Assembly (NCBI RefSeq): GCF_900102085.1
Contig: NZ_FMVM01000029.1
Span: 1 to 55,896 of the forward strand
Direction of reading: 5' to 3'
Length of the DNA: 55,896 nucleotides
Source: Paenibacillus polysaccharolyticus
GTDB lineage: Bacteria; Bacillota; Bacilli; Paenibacillales; Paenibacillaceae
In this document: piece after piece, positions 15,356-24,757 of the stretch
How the letters are laid out: every line of letters begins with the position of its first letter
How positions within the stretch are numbered: the stretch's first letter is position 1
Made by a program: the position numbers and the translations under genes
Notes under the pieces: generated by a model
Database searches by the model: none
What the model was told of the DNA's origin: nothing
Seen by the model: only the letters and a program-made list of their open reading frames with translations

Positions 15356-16972
15356 ATGCAGCTTACCGTTAAAGAAGCTTTGCAGGTATACCCGCTGTCT
15401 GAAGCCAAATTGATTGCGGGCCGGGAAGGGACTTCACGGATGATGAAGTCAGTCAACGTCATGGACGCTCCTGATATTGCAGATTGGATCAAATCTGGAG
15501 AAATGTTGTTTACGACCGCTTTTATGATCAAAGATAGTGAAACAGATACGCTTCGTTTAATGCAACGGCTGAATGAACGTGGATGCGCGGGAATCGGCAT
15601 CAAGCTTGGACGATTCTGGGATTCGATTCCCCAAGGCATAGTAGAGGAAGCGAATCGACTTCGGCTACCGCTTTTGGAGCTTCCGTTCCAATTCACTTTC
15701 TCTGACCAGATGAACGCCTTGTTTAAAGCGGAACATGAACGTAGCCATCGGCTCCTGCACGAAGTTGTGCAAAAACAAAAGAAACTAATGCAGTTCGCTT
15801 TACAGCAACAACATCATCGCAATGTGTTCGCCGAAATGTCCACGATCCTCAATTATTCGATTGCCGTCATCGGCTCACGCGGACATGTGCTCTATGCGAA
15901 CGATGACGTGATGTCGGACAATGCAGTCACGCAAGGCTGGCCCTGGAAATCAGTGATGCACCGGGTAAAATGGAATCAGGGAAGCTGTCACCGTGTCCCG
16001 ATTCAACAAAAAGACGAGGAACTGGGTTTCCTGCTGGTGTACACGGATTCTGCCTTGTCTCTACGAGCGGAGGAGGAACTGTTCCAGCAAGCTGCGGATG
16101 TGCTCGCCTTTTACATGGATATGACCTACCGCGAACATATCAACCCAACGGTTCAGGATGAAATGCGGACCTTGCTGACGCAATATATGGATCAGAAATT
16201 AACGATGCAGGAGCTCATGACTTTGAGCGAAAATAAGGGAGTACACCTATTTCAAGAGACGTATCAGTGTGTGTTAACCACGCTCGAACCCAATGCTTTT
16301 GCTGAGGGGAAGCTGCTCAAGCAGATTCATCGTGAGTTGCAGTACAATCCGCTCATGCAATTTACAGCTTCCCAACATTTTCAGATGAATGAAGGCATAC
16401 TATCTATCTACAGTTGTCCGACCGGGCGTGATTATGGCGAGGAGTTGTCCGCCTTTCTCTTAAATCGATTTGGCGATGTGCTTATGGCTCAAGAAGCCAA
16501 AGGTGCGCCAGGTCCTCGTTTCTGGATAAGCAAAATGAAACATGAGCCGACTTCACTACGTGAAGCATACCAAGAGTGTCTGGATACACGTCAGTTAGCC
16601 CAAAGGCTCGGCATGAAGGATCGGGCACTGCAATTTGAGATGTTGGAATTTGCGTATGTCTTTCAGCATGTGCCGGAACAAATGATGGAGAATTATTGCA
16701 ATAAAGTGCTCGAACCTTTGCTTGCCAGAGACGGTGATCCCAATCAGGTACTGATGAGCACGCTAGAGTCTTTTATTGAAAATGACGGATTAATTAATGA
16801 AGCCGCCAAACAGTTGTATGTGCATCGGAATACGGTAACTTATCGTATGGAGAAGATCGGCAGTCTGTTGCAAATGGATTTCAAAAAGACGAATGATCTG
16901 CTCAAATTAAAGCTGGTCTTTACCTTCCGTAAATTCGTGCGAGATAAAGCGCCTGCAAGACTTCGGACGTAA
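15356..16972 (+). CDS. pucR: PucR-family transcriptional regulator of purine catabolism
   Basis: A 538-residue regulator. The N-terminal PucR domain (about 1-125) begins MQLTVKEALQVYPLSEAKLIAG and contains NVMDAPDIADWIKSGEMLFTTA, typical of the family. The middle is a variable GGDEF-like/CdaR region. The C-terminal PucR helix-turn-helix reads INEAAKQLYVHRNTVTYRMEKIG. In Bacillus subtilis PucR senses allantoin-pathway intermediates and activates puc genes. Its position directly before a purine-degradation operon on the same strand supports the same role here. The ATG at 15356 is 8 bases from GGGAGG; another ATG at 15350 is too close. Confidence 0.85.
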   Translation: MQLTVKEALQVYPLSEAKLIAGREGTSRMMKSVNVMDAPDIADWIKSGEMLFTTAFMIKDSETDTLRLMQRLNERGCAGIGIKLGRFWDSIPQGIVEEANRLRLPLLELPFQFTFSDQMNALFKAEHERSHRLLHEVVQKQKKLMQFALQQQHHRNVFAEMSTILNYSIAVIGSRGHVLYANDDVMSDNAVTQGWPWKSVMHRVKWNQGSCHRVPIQQKDEELGFLLVYTDSALSLRAEEELFQQAADVLAFYMDMTYREHINPTVQDEMRTLLTQYMDQKLTMQELMTLSENKGVHLFQETYQCVLTTLEPNAFAEGKLLKQIHRELQYNPLMQFTASQHFQMNEGILSIYSCPTGRDYGEELSAFLLNRFGDVLMAQEAKGAPGPRFWISKMKHEPTSLREAYQECLDTRQLAQRLGMKDRALQFEMLEFAYVFQHVPEQMMENYCNKVLEPLLARDGDPNQVLMSTLESFIENDGLINEAAKQLYVHRNTVTYRMEKIGSLLQMDFKKTNDLLKLKLVFTFRKFVRDKAPARLRT

Positions 16973-17296
16973 TAACTAATGCTCGTATAGTTGGATACTC
17001 ATATACTCATATACTCATATGTTCACGTATTAATGTGTTTATAATGCTCGTGATATGAGTGACGCTTAAAGTGTTGATCAAAAGCTATATTAAAATGATT
17101 AAACCGCACTCCCTTCATTGGTGAGTGCGGTTTTTTGACATACATAGCAAGTGTAAAAGGCGGATTCCGTGCGCAGATAACAATTCATTCGTTTGATGTT
17201 ATGTTATTTTACAAAATCACGTAAATAATGTTGCTACATTCTGAAGCAGTGAATAGAATGAGGAACAATAATTAAATAGAGACCGGGGGTTATCAC
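16973..17296 (+). other. Intergenic region with short tandem repeat and terminator
   Basis: Between pucR and the catabolic operon. Around 16994-17019 the unit ATACTCAT is repeated about three times in tandem. A terminator follows at 17102-17137: AACCGCACT pairs with AGTGCGGTT around a 13-base loop and runs into six T. The remaining about 150 bases up to 17296 should contain the promoter of the uraD-to-pucE run. I see no clear sigma-A boxes or a convincing PucR box. Confidence 0.6.
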
Positions 17297-17806
17297 ATGG
17301 ATGATCTTATACATCTCGTTAACGGCTGGTCTGTTCAACAGTTTATGAAAGAATTTGGCTCTTTATTTGAAGAATCTGCTTGGATTGCAGAGCGTGCTGC
17401 CGGACTTCGGCCTTTTGGTTCATGGGAAGAGATGATGCAGGTTATGACGAATCAAGTTCTTGATTCGGAGTATAAAGAGAAGCTGGAACTGCTCCGTAAG
17501 CATCCGGATTTAGGTGCTCGCATCAGCATGAGTACCAGCTCGATTCAGGAGCAGGCTGGTGCTGGCCTGGATTCATTAACACCGGAACAGTACAGCGAGC
17601 TTAAGCAGTTGAACGAGAGGTACACAAATCAATTCGGGTTTCCGTTTATTTTAGCGGTGAAAGGCCATACAAAAGAATCTATTCTTGATTCCATGAAGCA
17701 ACGGCTACAGAAGAGCGAGCAGGAAGAATTCGTAACGGCGTTAAACGAAGTGTTTAAAATTGCTACAATCCGTTTGCAACAATGGATGACCGAGCGTGCA
17801 AAGTGA
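17297..17806 (+). CDS. uraD: OHCU decarboxylase
   Basis: A 169-residue protein of the 2-oxo-4-hydroxy-4-carboxy-5-ureidoimidazoline decarboxylase family, which converts OHCU to S-allantoin, the last step of uricolysis. The catalytic His is in RKHPDLGAR, and the C-terminal FGFPFILAVKGHTK is the family's substrate-binding strand. In Bacillus subtilis this domain is fused to uricase in PucL; here it stands alone, and no uricase is nearby. GGGGG lies before the ATG. It is the first gene of a run with short gaps (42 bases to the next gene). Confidence 0.92.
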   Translation: MDDLIHLVNGWSVQQFMKEFGSLFEESAWIAERAAGLRPFGSWEEMMQVMTNQVLDSEYKEKLELLRKHPDLGARISMSTSSIQEQAGAGLDSLTPEQYSELKQLNERYTNQFGFPFILAVKGHTKESILDSMKQRLQKSEQEEFVTALNEVFKIATIRLQQWMTERAK

Positions 17807-17848
17807 TCTGAAGAAAAAGGATAAACATAGATCGAAGGTGAATGCCTG

Positions 17849-18226
17849 ATGCAGCCGAATGCTGGCCGGATTACTACACATGTACTGGATACATCTAAGG
17901 GTGCTCCTGCTGTAGGAGTGAGAATTGAACTCTATTTTATAAAATGGTCAGGAAACGAGTGGAATGCCCTGAAGGTGGCAGAATCGTTGACCAATTCGGA
18001 TGGACGTTTGAACGAACCTTTGCTTCACGAAGGAAAGCTGGAAGTAGGCGAATACGAACTACGTTTTGATGTGAAACCCTATTTTGCACAAGACGCTCAA
18101 ACGGATATGACATATGTGTTGTGGACCGAAGTCCCTATTCGTTTTGAAGTAAGAGATACCGGGAGCCATTATCATATCCCTTTGTTGATAGCACCGGGGG
18201 GATACAGCACGTACCGGGGAAGCTGA
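17849..18226 (+). CDS. uraH: 5-hydroxyisourate hydrolase (transthyretin-like)
   Basis: A 125-residue transthyretin-like protein that hydrolyses 5-hydroxyisourate to OHCU, feeding UraD. It has the N-terminal motif RITTHVLDTSKG with the catalytic His and the invariant C-terminal tetrapeptide YRGS. The middle has the expected YFIKW and LRFDVKPYF strands. It follows uraD by 42 bases and precedes the deaminase by 32, which fits a single operon. It corresponds to Bacillus subtilis PucM. Confidence 0.93.
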   Translation: MQPNAGRITTHVLDTSKGAPAVGVRIELYFIKWSGNEWNALKVAESLTNSDGRLNEPLLHEGKLEVGEYELRFDVKPYFAQDAQTDMTYVLWTEVPIRFEVRDTGSHYHIPLLIAPGGYSTYRGS

Positions 18227-18258
18227 AGATAAGACAGGACGGGATAGGGGAGATGGGG

Positions 18259-19584
18259 ATGGGAACGATTCTACTCAAAGGCGCGCAATTGGTCACGATG
18301 AATACAGAAGAGGAAGTATTTACGGGAGATCTTCTCATCGAAGATAACAAAATCAAAGACATGGCGGTGCATATCGATGAGAACCTGGCAGATCAAGTCA
18401 TTGATGCACGAGGGAAAGTGTTACTGCCGGGGTTTATCCAGACCCACATTCATCTATGCCAGACGTTGTTTCGCGGACGTGCGGACGATATGGAGCTGAT
18501 GGATTGGCTTCGCAAGCGAATCTGGCCGTTAGAAGCGGCACATGATGAAGAATCGGTGTATTACTCGGCAATGCTCGGACTGGGCGAATTGATCTCTAGC
18601 GGCACAACGACCATTCTGGATATGGAGACGGTGAATCATACGGAATCGGCTTTTCAAGCGATGGCCCAGAGTGGAATCCGGGTCATCTCAGGTAAGGTGA
18701 TGATGGATCATGGTGATGAGGTTCCTGAGCCTTTGCGTGAGAATACGGCGGATTCGCTGCAGCAGAGTGTTGATTTGTTAGAAAAATGGAACGGATTCGG
18801 TGGAGGCCGTATTCAATATGCGTTTTGTCCAAGGTTTGTTGTATCCTGCACAGAACAATTGCTTACGGAAGTACGTGACCTCTCGAATAAATATCACGTC
18901 AAAGTGCACACCCATGCTTCCGAGAATCGTGGAGAGATTGAACTGGTTGAACACGAGAGAGGTATGCGGAACATCGTCTATCTTGATCACATTGGCCTGG
19001 CTACTCCCAGATTGGTTCTTGCGCATTGTGTGTGGCTGAGTGAAGAAGAGAAGGAGATTATTCGTAAACGTGGTGTCAAAGTAACCCATTGTCCCGGATC
19101 TAATATGAAACTTTCCTCCGGAATTGCAGACATCCCCGACCTTTTGAACAGACAAATTGCAGTGGGGATCGGTGCAGACGGTGCGCCATGTAATAACAAT
19201 CTGGATATGTTCCAGGAGATGCGTATGACAGCACTGATCCAGAAGGTGCCGCACGGGCCGACGGTGATGGATGCCAGAACCGTGTTACACATGGCAACGA
19301 TGGGCGGAGCGGAAGTGTTGGGGCTATCCAGAGAGATAGGCAGTCTTGAAGTCGGCAAAAAGGCAGATATGATCCTGCTGGACCTTGATGATTTTCATAC
19401 GTACCCGTCCTATGAGACAGACATTTACTCCCGTATCGTTTATTCGGCTACCCGTAGCTGTGTGGAAACGGTCATCATTGATGGCAGTATCGTGCTGAAC
19501 AATCGTAAAATACAAACTATTGACCGCAGCATCGTATTACGAGAGTCAGATAAATGCATTGCAAGGCTAATGAAACGGTTATAA
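18259..19584 (+). CDS. Amidohydrolase-family purine deaminase (guanine/5'-deoxyadenosine deaminase type)
   Basis: A 441-residue ATZ/TRZ-like amidohydrolase. Metal ligands are visible: HIH in QTHIHLCQ, His in HTHASENRGE, His in LAHCVWLS, and Asp in GIGADGAPCNN. The family hydrolytically removes amino groups from purines, S-adenosylhomocysteine, 5'-deoxyadenosine or triazines. Because it sits between uricolysis and xanthine dehydrogenase genes, the simplest role is guanine to xanthine deamination. That is inferred from context; the sequence alone resembles the SAH/deoxyadenosine deaminase group at least as much. The ATG at 18259 lies 6 bases after AGGGGAG; an ATG at 18253 is an alternative. Confidence 0.8.
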   Translation: MGTILLKGAQLVTMNTEEEVFTGDLLIEDNKIKDMAVHIDENLADQVIDARGKVLLPGFIQTHIHLCQTLFRGRADDMELMDWLRKRIWPLEAAHDEESVYYSAMLGLGELISSGTTTILDMETVNHTESAFQAMAQSGIRVISGKVMMDHGDEVPEPLRENTADSLQQSVDLLEKWNGFGGGRIQYAFCPRFVVSCTEQLLTEVRDLSNKYHVKVHTHASENRGEIELVEHERGMRNIVYLDHIGLATPRLVLAHCVWLSEEEKEIIRKRGVKVTHCPGSNMKLSSGIADIPDLLNRQIAVGIGADGAPCNNNLDMFQEMRMTALIQKVPHGPTVMDARTVLHMATMGGAEVLGLSREIGSLEVGKKADMILLDLDDFHTYPSYETDIYSRIVYSATRSCVETVIIDGSIVLNNRKIQTIDRSIVLRESDKCIARLMKRL

Positions 19585-19625
19585 CAGAAACGTTGAAAGG
19601 CAAATAGTAAAGAGGGGGCGGCCCT

Positions 19626-20756
19626 ATGGAGATGCATGATCTGTGTGTCATTGCCCTTCGTGAAACCCGGAGTGTACTTGCTACTGCGATTAAAGTTGAG
19701 GGGCATGCCTACCGCAAACAAGGGGTTTCTATGTTAATAACGGAGGACGGCAGGATGTACGGCAGTATCAGTCCGGGGTGTCTGGAGAGTGACCTGCAAG
19801 CCAGGGTGAGCCGCGTGCTGGAGACGCAACAACTTGAGCTGGCTTCCTACGATATGAGGCCTGAAGACGACTTGTCCTGGGGCGAAACAATTGGTTGCGG
19901 AGGCCTTGTAGTTGTTCTGCTTGAACCGATCTGTGGCCAGTTACGTGACATGATAATGCAGATGCAGCAATGTTTGGATGCAGCTTTAGCGGTTTCTCTT
20001 CTCCGGTCTTTTGATGAGGATTACACTAATGTTACGTATCGTTGCTCGAAGATCGAGTCAGTCAAGTCAGCCGAGCCAGGACAAGAGCGATATTTAACTG
20101 CAAATGAACGACCTGATTGTTCCGAAAATGATTTGTCGTTGTCCTGTGCTCCTGATCTGGAGGTTAGGAATAATTCTTGGAATCTTCCTCAACATTTTAC
20201 TTCGCTATATACGCCCAAACCACGTTTGATTATCATTGGCGCCGGAAATGATGTTGTACCGGTCGCCGCACTGTCTCAATCCGCTGGATTCCGTGTCGTT
20301 ATCACAGATTGGAGAGCAGCCTTGTGTACGCCAGAACGATTTCCAGATGCGGAACTCGTGCACGGTTTTCCTCAGGAAGTTTTCCCGCAGCTGAACATCA
20401 ATGAACATGACTATCTCATCCTAATGAGTCATCAATTCCCCCGTGAACGAGAATGGATAGCGTTATTAGACAACACCAACTATGCATATCTCGGCATTAT
20501 GGGTTCACGTACCCGAACAGCTCGTTTGTTCGACGGGATGCCACCATTACATCACGTGCATAGTCCAGTTGGATTGTCCATTGGTGCAGATGGGCCAGAG
20601 GAGATCGCGATCAGTATTGTTGCAGAGTTGATTACGGTAAGACGTAAGGGAACGGCTGTTAAATCTGCGTTAGTAACCGAAAAAAGGAGCGGTGCTTATG
20701 CAAACGACAGGTATCGTTCTGGCGGCTGGCAAGAGCAGCAGACTTGGGCGAGATAA
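19626..20756 (+). CDS. pucA: XdhC/PucA-type xanthine dehydrogenase maturation protein
   Basis: A 376-residue XdhC/CoxI family protein. The N-terminal domain has VEGHAYRKQGVSMLI and the conserved GSISPGCLESDL. The C-terminal Rossmann-like domain starts LIIIGAGNDVVPVAALSQSAGFRVVITD and includes YLGIMGSRTR and GLSIGADGPEEIAISI. XdhC binds the molybdenum cofactor and promotes its sulfuration and insertion into xanthine dehydrogenase. About 80 residues between the two domains are not conserved. It overlaps the next gene by about 60 bases, showing translational coupling, and begins the same A-B-C-D-E order as the Bacillus puc operon. Confidence 0.9.
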   Translation: MEMHDLCVIALRETRSVLATAIKVEGHAYRKQGVSMLITEDGRMYGSISPGCLESDLQARVSRVLETQQLELASYDMRPEDDLSWGETIGCGGLVVVLLEPICGQLRDMIMQMQQCLDAALAVSLLRSFDEDYTNVTYRCSKIESVKSAEPGQERYLTANERPDCSENDLSLSCAPDLEVRNNSWNLPQHFTSLYTPKPRLIIIGAGNDVVPVAALSQSAGFRVVITDWRAALCTPERFPDAELVHGFPQEVFPQLNINEHDYLILMSHQFPREREWIALLDNTNYAYLGIMGSRTRTARLFDGMPPLHHVHSPVGLSIGADGPEEIAISIVAELITVRRKGTAVKSALVTEKRSGAYANDRYRSGGWQEQQTWAR

Positions 20757-21348
20757 ACTATCGGTCATGATGCCGGATGGAAGAGCACTGGCAGCATGGA
20801 CACTGGAGGCCGCTCTGAATTCCCGGTTGGATCACATCATCTGTGTGGTCAAACCAGAGGATAGTCTTGAATGGTTACCTTCCAAATGGCACAAGGCATT
20901 CTCTTACACATATAATCCCGACAAAAGATTGCGTATGGTACTATGTAACGATTTTGCTGGTGGTATGGCAAACTCCATTCGTTGCGGTATATTGACGGCG
21001 ATGGAATACAAGCCGAAGGGGGTCCTGATGCTGATGGCAGACCAGCCCCTTATAACGACAGAGAATATTAATCATGTCACCGCAGTACTGGATTCTAATC
21101 CGCTGTCTGATTATGTTGCGGGTACGGACAATGAGGGGAGTAAACCCCCGGTTGCTTTTCGCTCACATATGTTCGGTCCGCTTCTGTCCCTACACGGAGA
21201 TGAAGGGGCACGAAAAATGCTCCGAAACCCTAAATACCAAGGTGTACAGGTGTCTTTAGGGCGAGAGAGTTTCTGGGACGCTGATACGGAGTTGCAAGTG
21301 CAACAAATTCTGAAATATGCAGAAGAACGGTTGTGGAGGGAAGCCTGA
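20698..21348 (+). CDS. pucB: MobA-like nucleotidyltransferase for xanthine dehydrogenase cofactor (PucB/MocA type)
   Basis: A 216-residue MobA-like NTP transferase. The nucleotide-binding loop is LAAGKSSRLGRDKL near the N-terminus, followed by a conserved MADQPLIT with the metal-binding Asp and KPPVAF. Proteins of this type convert molybdopterin to its cytosine dinucleotide form for hydroxylases of the xanthine dehydrogenase family. The start ATG at 20698 has AAAGGAG 8 bases upstream, inside the end of pucA. A 77-base gap leads to pucC. Confidence 0.88.
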   Translation: MQTTGIVLAAGKSSRLGRDKLSVMMPDGRALAAWTLEAALNSRLDHIICVVKPEDSLEWLPSKWHKAFSYTYNPDKRLRMVLCNDFAGGMANSIRCGILTAMEYKPKGVLMLMADQPLITTENINHVTAVLDSNPLSDYVAGTDNEGSKPPVAFRSHMFGPLLSLHGDEGARKMLRNPKYQGVQVSLGRESFWDADTELQVQQILKYAEERLWREA

Positions 21349-21425
21349 AATCAACGCGACTCTGTACGAACACAGCAAGACGATTGGGAAGGTAGAGGAA
21401 ACGGAGAAATAAAGGAGGGAGAGCC

Positions 21426-22376
21426 ATGGTACTGCCGGGATACGGCTCAGGTGCACAGCCCTCGGTGTGGCAGCCAGATACGTTACAAGAACTACAAAAT
21501 ATTAGGGAACAGATTGAAGGAACACGGTGTTACGTTGCTGGAGGCACGTTATTGCGAACACAATGGGAGGCTTCATCAAAGGTTTTACCAGAACATTTGG
21601 TTAGTTTGGCTTGCATTCCCGAGATCAGTGGAATCTCGATGCAAGGGGATGAGATTGTAATTGGAGCCATGACCCGATTGAGGGAATGTGCAACAGACCC
21701 TTTGCTAAGCCGGTTTCCTATTTTGCATCAGGCTATCTTGGCTATAGCGGCCCCTTCTGTTCGAAATCTGGCGACAATTGGCGGAAATATTGCTTCCGGG
21801 ATAGGGGATTCATTACCGGCGCTACTTGTGTATGATGCTGAGCTTCACTTGCTGACCTGTCGTGGTTTGGAGACGCAGCGCGTGGCGTTATGGCTTGAAA
21901 ATGGACGTGATAACAAGCTGAACGCAGATGATGTATTAATCTCCATTCATATTCCGTTCAGGAACGCTACAGTAAATCTATCGACCTCTGATCCAGAGCA
22001 ATACGTATACGAGACCGAGCAATCCATACCTGAACGAAATCATCAATTCTCCTTCTATCGTAAATTAGGCCGAAGAGAGGCATTTACTGCCTCGCTTGTC
22101 ACGGTAGCTTTTCACGGGGAGGTTAGCCCGCAGGACGGACGATGGACACAGGTTGCGATAGCTGCTGGTGGCGGCTCGGGTATAGCCGTGAGGTTAACCG
22201 AAACGGAGCACTGGCTTCGATCAGGAAAAGCAGATGCTTCTCAAGCCGCCGGGCTTGCGACCCAGGCTGTTGCTGAATTTGTATCCTATACGGATGCTTT
22301 CGCCACTGAACTCTACAGGAGACAGTCGGCCGGAAATATGCTTGGGGCCGGACTTTGGCAGGCTTTTCATCCATAG
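21426..22376 (+). CDS. pucC: Xanthine dehydrogenase, FAD-binding subunit
   Basis: A 316-residue medium subunit of the molybdenum hydroxylase family. FAD-binding blocks are YVAGGTLLRTQWE (near residue 38) and the typical APSVRNLATIGGNIASGIGDSLPAL segment. A C-terminal CO-dehydrogenase flavoprotein domain follows with FSFYRKLGRREAFTASLVTVA. It passes electrons from the iron-sulfur subunit to NAD or another acceptor. It sits between pucB and pucD in operon order. Confidence 0.9.
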   Translation: MVLPGYGSGAQPSVWQPDTLQELQNIREQIEGTRCYVAGGTLLRTQWEASSKVLPEHLVSLACIPEISGISMQGDEIVIGAMTRLRECATDPLLSRFPILHQAILAIAAPSVRNLATIGGNIASGIGDSLPALLVYDAELHLLTCRGLETQRVALWLENGRDNKLNADDVLISIHIPFRNATVNLSTSDPEQYVYETEQSIPERNHQFSFYRKLGRREAFTASLVTVAFHGEVSPQDGRWTQVAIAAGGGSGIAVRLTETEHWLRSGKADASQAAGLATQAVAEFVSYTDAFATELYRRQSAGNMLGAGLWQAFHP

Positions 22377-22441
22377 GCAACTAAGCCATCTACAATTCAG
22401 AACTGGACTTAAAAAAGGAGCTACGAAAGGGGAGGAACACC

Positions 22442-24757
22442 ATGTTGCTTAACCGGAAACAGAGTGGAAATCGCTGGCATCTGCGGCCGGATGGCCCTCC
22501 TAAGGTCACGGGACAATTGCAGTATCTTACGGATATGTCCTTGCCTAACATGGTCTATGGGAAAGTACTGCGAAGTGCTTTTCCTTATGCACGGTTGCTG
22601 TCGGTTGATACAACGGAAGCGGAAGCCATGGACGGTGTATATGCTGTGTTAACAGCCAAGGATGTGCCTGGACTCAACCGTTTTGGTATTGCGACTCCGG
22701 ATCAGCCCGTCTTCTGTGAAGATGTTGTGCGTTATGTAGGTGATGCGATTGCCGCGGTTGCGGCCGACTCACCTGAACGAGCCTTGCTCGCCATAGAAGC
22801 TATTCGTGTAAAGTATGAGGAGATTGAGCCACTGGATAGCACGGCTGCCGCACTGGCTCCTGGGGCGCCTGAACTGCATTCACATGGTCCAGGCAATGTG
22901 CTGCATCGTACAGAGATCAAACGTGGAGATGCCCAGCAAGCTTTTGACTCTTGTGCACATATCGTAACTGAGACTTATTATACGCCACGACAAATGCATG
23001 CATATATGGAGACAGAGGGAGGGCTGTTTGCACCTGACGAGATGGGCCGTCTTCATGTCTATGCGGCAACACAGCATGGGTATAAGGATCGTATGCAACT
23101 CGCACGTATTATTGGCTGCCCGGAAGAAGACATTCGGGTGGTATCTTCACCTATTGGCGGTTCGTTTGGCGGGAAGGATGAATTGAACGTGCAACCTTAT
23201 GGTGCACTGCTCGCGTTAAAATGTGGCCGACCTGTTAAAATGCATAACTCGCGTAAAGAATCCGTTCGGGCTGGTTTGAAGCGTCATCCGATGAAGATCG
23301 AGATGCAAACGGGGATAAGCCGTGAGGGGATTTTGCAGGCACATCGGGTTCGTATTACGGCAGATACCGGTGCATATGCAACGCTTGGAGCACCCGTATT
23401 AAACTTCTGTACCGAGCATTGTATGGGGCCGTATATGATTCCGCATGTGGATGTAGAAGGGGTATCTGTGTATACAAACAATGGATTATCGGGGGAGTTT
23501 CGCGGATTCGGAGGCAATCAGGCGATCTTTGCAATGGAAGGTCAGATGGATCGTTTGGCACAGCTCATAGATATGGACCCCTGGGAGTTTCGGCGGCGTA
23601 ATCTGAGGCAGAAGCATGATCCCGGTCCCTTGAACCAGCGTATTCTGCCCACGGATGGATTATATAAAGTATGGGAGGCGCTGGACCGCTCGGAGCTATG
23701 GCAGAAGCATCTTCATCCTCCGGTGGAAGCGTCACTTCCTCCATGGATCAAACGAGGAGTAGGGGCGGCTATCGCGATGCATGGCGCCGGGCTTGGTTAT
23801 GGCATTCCAGATCCGGCTGGTGGACGCTTGTCGCTGAATGCGGAGGGCAAGATTGAAGTGGCCTTCAGCTACGAGGAATTCGGGCAAGGTCTTGTGGCCA
23901 CGCTGGAGATCATGCTCTGTGATCTGTTCCACTGTCACCCATCGGACCTGAGTATTGTTATTGGGGATACAGACCGTGTGCCCCATAGTGGATCGAGTAC
24001 AGCTTCTCGTTCCACCACGATGGCCTGGATGGCTTTGCAACGCTTGCAGCACCCGTTCCGTGCAAAGCTACTTAAAGTTGCATCACAGTTTTCTGGGATT
24101 TCGGCAGAGCAACTCATGACAGGACGTGAGGGAATATGGGTAGAATCACAGGATTCCTCTTCAACATCTGCCCCCCGCTTAGTCGTCGCTTATACGGATC
24201 TTGTAAAGCAGGGTGAAGCACAGGAATGGATTTTTGACACCACTTTTCATTACCCCACGACGCCTGACAATGTGATGGGCGGTCATTACCTTTACACGTA
24301 TGCAGCAGTTGCTGCAGAGGTGGAGGTCAATACGCTGACGGGCGAAACCAAACTTCTGGATACAAGGCATATTGTAGCCGCAGGACCGGTGATCAATCCG
24401 ATGGGTTATATAGGTCAGATTGAAGGTGGCAGTGTAATGGCACTTGGATTTACGTTAACCGAGGATGCCGTCATGGAGCAGAGCCGCTACGTTACGGCGA
24501 ATCTGGACACGTATTTAATTCCGACGATCAAGGATATTCACTCGAATTTGGAAGTAGAGGCAATTGAAGAGTTACCTGAAGGAGATGCATTCGGACCCAG
24601 AGGCATTGGCGAGATTGGTTCCATTGCACTCGCACCTGCGATTACTGCGGCTATTCATCAGGCAACAGGCGTATGGGTAACTCAGCTCCCCGTGCCGCGC
24701 GAGCAACTCAGCCAGAGCTTAAATGTTCTTTTGCCAGAAGGAGTGAAACCATCATGA
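22442..24757 (+). CDS. pucD: Xanthine dehydrogenase, molybdopterin-binding subunit
   Basis: A 771-residue large subunit carrying the molybdenum centre where purine hydroxylation occurs. The N-terminal hammerhead domain includes YVGDAIAAVAADSPERA. The cofactor-binding domain has SPIGGSFGGKDE, GEFRGFGGNQ with the substrate-binding Arg, EEFGQGLVAT, and the C-terminal GPRGIGEIGSIALAPAITAAI that carries the catalytic Glu. Length and motifs are complete, so the enzyme appears functional. Its last codon overlaps the start of pucE (ATGA). Xanthine dehydrogenase with three separate subunits is the bacterial Bacillus-type arrangement. Confidence 0.92.
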   Translation: MLLNRKQSGNRWHLRPDGPPKVTGQLQYLTDMSLPNMVYGKVLRSAFPYARLLSVDTTEAEAMDGVYAVLTAKDVPGLNRFGIATPDQPVFCEDVVRYVGDAIAAVAADSPERALLAIEAIRVKYEEIEPLDSTAAALAPGAPELHSHGPGNVLHRTEIKRGDAQQAFDSCAHIVTETYYTPRQMHAYMETEGGLFAPDEMGRLHVYAATQHGYKDRMQLARIIGCPEEDIRVVSSPIGGSFGGKDELNVQPYGALLALKCGRPVKMHNSRKESVRAGLKRHPMKIEMQTGISREGILQAHRVRITADTGAYATLGAPVLNFCTEHCMGPYMIPHVDVEGVSVYTNNGLSGEFRGFGGNQAIFAMEGQMDRLAQLIDMDPWEFRRRNLRQKHDPGPLNQRILPTDGLYKVWEALDRSELWQKHLHPPVEASLPPWIKRGVGAAIAMHGAGLGYGIPDPAGGRLSLNAEGKIEVAFSYEEFGQGLVATLEIMLCDLFHCHPSDLSIVIGDTDRVPHSGSSTASRSTTMAWMALQRLQHPFRAKLLKVASQFSGISAEQLMTGREGIWVESQDSSSTSAPRLVVAYTDLVKQGEAQEWIFDTTFHYPTTPDNVMGGHYLYTYAAVAAEVEVNTLTGETKLLDTRHIVAAGPVINPMGYIGQIEGGSVMALGFTLTEDAVMEQSRYVTANLDTYLIPTIKDIHSNLEVEAIEELPEGDAFGPRGIGEIGSIALAPAITAAIHQATGVWVTQLPVPREQLSQSLNVLLPEGVKPS

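Noticed and set aside
16994..17019. Short tandem ATACTCAT units considered as a CRISPR or operator array
   Set aside because: Only about three units of eight bases with no spacers; more likely a slippage repeat.
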